From Phlegmacium glaucopus (Eukaryota > Basidiomycota > Agaricomycetes > Agaricales > Cortinariaceae): a DNA stretch of 17,494 nucleotides. The DNA lies in contig MU130682.1 in NCBI GenBank assembly GCA_015039465.1, forward strand, positions 1 through 17,494, read 5' to 3'. Numbering within the stretch: the stretch's first letter is position 1; every line of letters begins with the position of its first letter. Below are positions 15,561 to 17,494 of this stretch, piece by piece. Below the pieces are notes generated by a model. The model saw nothing but the letters and a program-made list of their open reading frames with translations. It was not told where the DNA came from and did not search any database. Both the position numbers and the translations under genes were made by a program.

Positions 15561-17494
15561 GTCAAAAATATGAAAGGTCCTGAGTCAACACTTGAAAGGC
15601 GCAGCCTTGTTCCTGAGAAAACACTACTTGCTCATGATCCCATGTCGCCCAGCCTTGATAACACTTGACACACTGCGAGAATAATCCTCTGCTGCTGATT
15701 CATCTGCAATTCCTGCTTAGTCGTGATCCTCCTGGACTTCCTAAATTGTCATAAAGAGGGTGGGAAGGCTTCAGGTACCACATGAATGATGGTTTTGGCA
15801 GGGAATGATAAGATAAGAGGTAGATGAGTGAGGATAGGGGACTGAGTGAGATCCAGGAGCGAGGGATGGCAAGATAGATGGCTGAGGGGAAGACTTGTGG
15901 GTCCATAGCCACAACAACAATGACAAAGCCTTGTACATAATGGGAGATGTAGTTGATGCGTCCATAAAGGGGCCGTTCTTGAAATGATGGACCAAAGATA
16001 CGATCAAACGCGAGCCAATGACCAATGCGAATAGTAGATTGATCGCTTTGCTGGATCACTAGCCAAGGAACAAATGGATGGTATATGCTTAGGAGCATGT
16101 CAATAGTGAAGACAATGGAGAGCATAGTGTGAGACATTGAGAGTATGATGAGCGATGGGGATGTTATCGTTGAACAAATGATTTTGTTGACCAGGAACAT
16201 GATTCAGGGCTGCTTCCAAAATAGGTAAGTGAATTTGAAGTCCACTTATTTTCATGATGGCGACTTTTAAGCTTTATTCTCACGCTACCAATCAGTATTG
16301 GTGCGCGATAGCAGGAGCAATGGTTATATATAGTACAGGGAAGGTTCAGGGCAAAGGGTAAGTTGGGAAAGAGGTGGTGTAGGAAGGGAACGACTTAAAG
16401 AAAGGGGAGAAAAAGAATAGGGGCTATGCGCATACCAGACATTCATAACAACATTCAATTTTATGCCCGTCACTCCCTGTGACAAATGGAGCTTGGATGG
16501 GTTTGTAATTTCAACAGGCGGCAATGACGAGAGCAACGCGGATGTTCAAACAAGGGACCTGGATGGTGACGAGAGCAATGATGATGAGGGGATGTATGTC
16601 AATTACAGCAATGACAAAGCCAGGGACACTACTGGACATATTTACTAGCAAAGGTAAGAGTAAAATATTCACACAGCAACTAGTAGCTCATGTTTTCTGC
16701 CATTCTCAGACTCAGACTCTTCCTATTAACATACTGAATTCAGACCAACCTTGGCTTATTTCAACATAGGCCATCACAATACTACTACTATACACTCACT
16801 GAACTCATCATTTCAACATGGATGACAACTTTTACTCCCCCTCTCATATGAAAATCTATGTCTACTTACTACTCCTTTACTTTAATAACTTGAATGCACT
16901 TATTTTGACCTTTTTCATCTACTTGTGAGATACTTGAATCACTTGTGGGTGAGGGCCATCGCTCCACGTGGCATATACGAGTCCCTTCAAATGAAATTAT
17001 ACTGGTATTTTTATAGCGTCTTCATGAGTGTTGACGCCAGGGATGGACAGTGAGTAACTTGTTTTCGCGTGGCAAACAAGGCCATCACCATCAACACGTG
17101 CAATCACAGAAGCATCAGGAAAACAGTGAGGTCTCCAGCTTTCAAAGTCTTCAACTTTTGATGGCTTTTGATGTCTTTATGACTTCATCTTCTGGATTCC
17201 AATATTGTCTTCTCACTTTAATGGCCTTCGTCTTTTGCTTATATCTTTATTAGTATTTGCCCTAGTATCAATAAATCTTTCAAGTCTGTCATTTTGGTCT
17301 TATATGCTTTCAGTATTTACCTATGATCAATAATTTGTCTTTCACTACGACAACAATTTCAAATCAAAATGCTATTTCATGACTATGATGATCGGCATAT
17401 TTATTTACATAGAAGAGCCTGAAAGCATGTAAAGACTGTGAGTAAGTGAGTGTTGGTGGAATGAAATTAGACCCGTATACTCCAATCAAATGAG
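15561..17494. other. No recognisable gene
   Basis: Several open frames exist. The longest is a 166-codon minus-strand frame (15700-16200), which begins with a hydrophobic stretch and contains HWLAFDRIFGPSF. A plus-strand acidic frame at 16463-16648 contains a Gly/Asp/Asn-rich stretch and may be an exon ending near the donor-like AAAGGTAAGAG at 16649. None has a motif I can assign and none connects convincingly to neighbours. TATATATAG near 16325 is TATA-like. The stretch could hold an intron-rich gene or old repeats. Confidence 0.4.

Noticed and set aside
15548..15600. TAGCCGTGTGG as an A box of a tRNA
   Set aside because: The possible B box (GGTCCTGAGTC) is weak and the arms do not pair.
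15700..16200. 166-codon minus-strand frame as a gene, including a Copia integrase-like reading of HWLAFD
   Set aside because: After this short resemblance the expected downstream motif of Copia polyproteins is missing, and no neighbouring pol motif exists. Composition alone can explain the frame.

Overview
The window looks like a piece of a filamentous fungal genome, most likely a basidiomycete. The evidence is short spliceosomal-type introns (about 50-80 nt, GTAAGT/GTATGT/GTGAGT donors, CTAAC/CTAAT branch sites), a Zn2Cys6-type cysteine cluster, a Ty1/Copia retrotransposon and a dense load of small DNA transposons. There are no operons, Shine-Dalgarno-led genes or other prokaryotic features. 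The species cannot be named from the sequence alone. No intact, confidently functional protein-coding gene was found: the region is mostly broken genes and nested mobile elements.

Left part (1-4240): a 208-bp inverted-repeat element (237-444) lies beside the 3' end of a long minus-strand gene (about 4081 to 607). That gene encoded a Zn2Cys6-type cluster, an acidic linker, a coiled-coil-like stretch and a tandemly duplicated C-terminal exon unit. It carries several in-frame stops and is interrupted by a 578-bp hAT-type MITE (3020-3597) with a perfect 8-bp target duplication.

Middle part (4239-10940): a plus-strand gene starts divergently about 160 bp from the minus-strand gene. It is split by a second hAT-type MITE (4696-5229, perfect 8-bp duplication) and then by a 4.67-kb foldback element (5451-10121). 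The foldback arms each have a unique terminal segment of about 220-240 bp followed by tandem monomers of about 164 bp: 15 anchors in the left arm and 6, in opposite orientation, in the right arm. The spacer contains a 410-bp solo LTR with a 5-bp duplication. After the element come CCATG repeats and a 63-bp-period minisatellite.

Right part (10920-17494): a three-exon minus-strand gene with Lys/Arg-rich and Thr/Met/Pro-rich segments has one in-frame stop. It is followed by a degenerate tRNA-like sequence, an imperfect repeat sharing a 17-bp end with the element at the left edge, and a 10-bp tandem repeat. Next is a truncated, mutated Copia element (5' LTR 14647-15068, leader, gag and the start of protease down to about 13015). 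Its LTR is homologous to the solo LTR inside the foldback element. From 15069 to the end no gene can be supported.

The main story is layered insertion. A divergent gene pair was disrupted by two hAT MITEs and a satellite-armed foldback element. The foldback element was itself hit by a Copia LTR. CpG-type transitions are visible between the LTR copies and between repeat monomers, suggesting methylation-linked or RIP-like decay.
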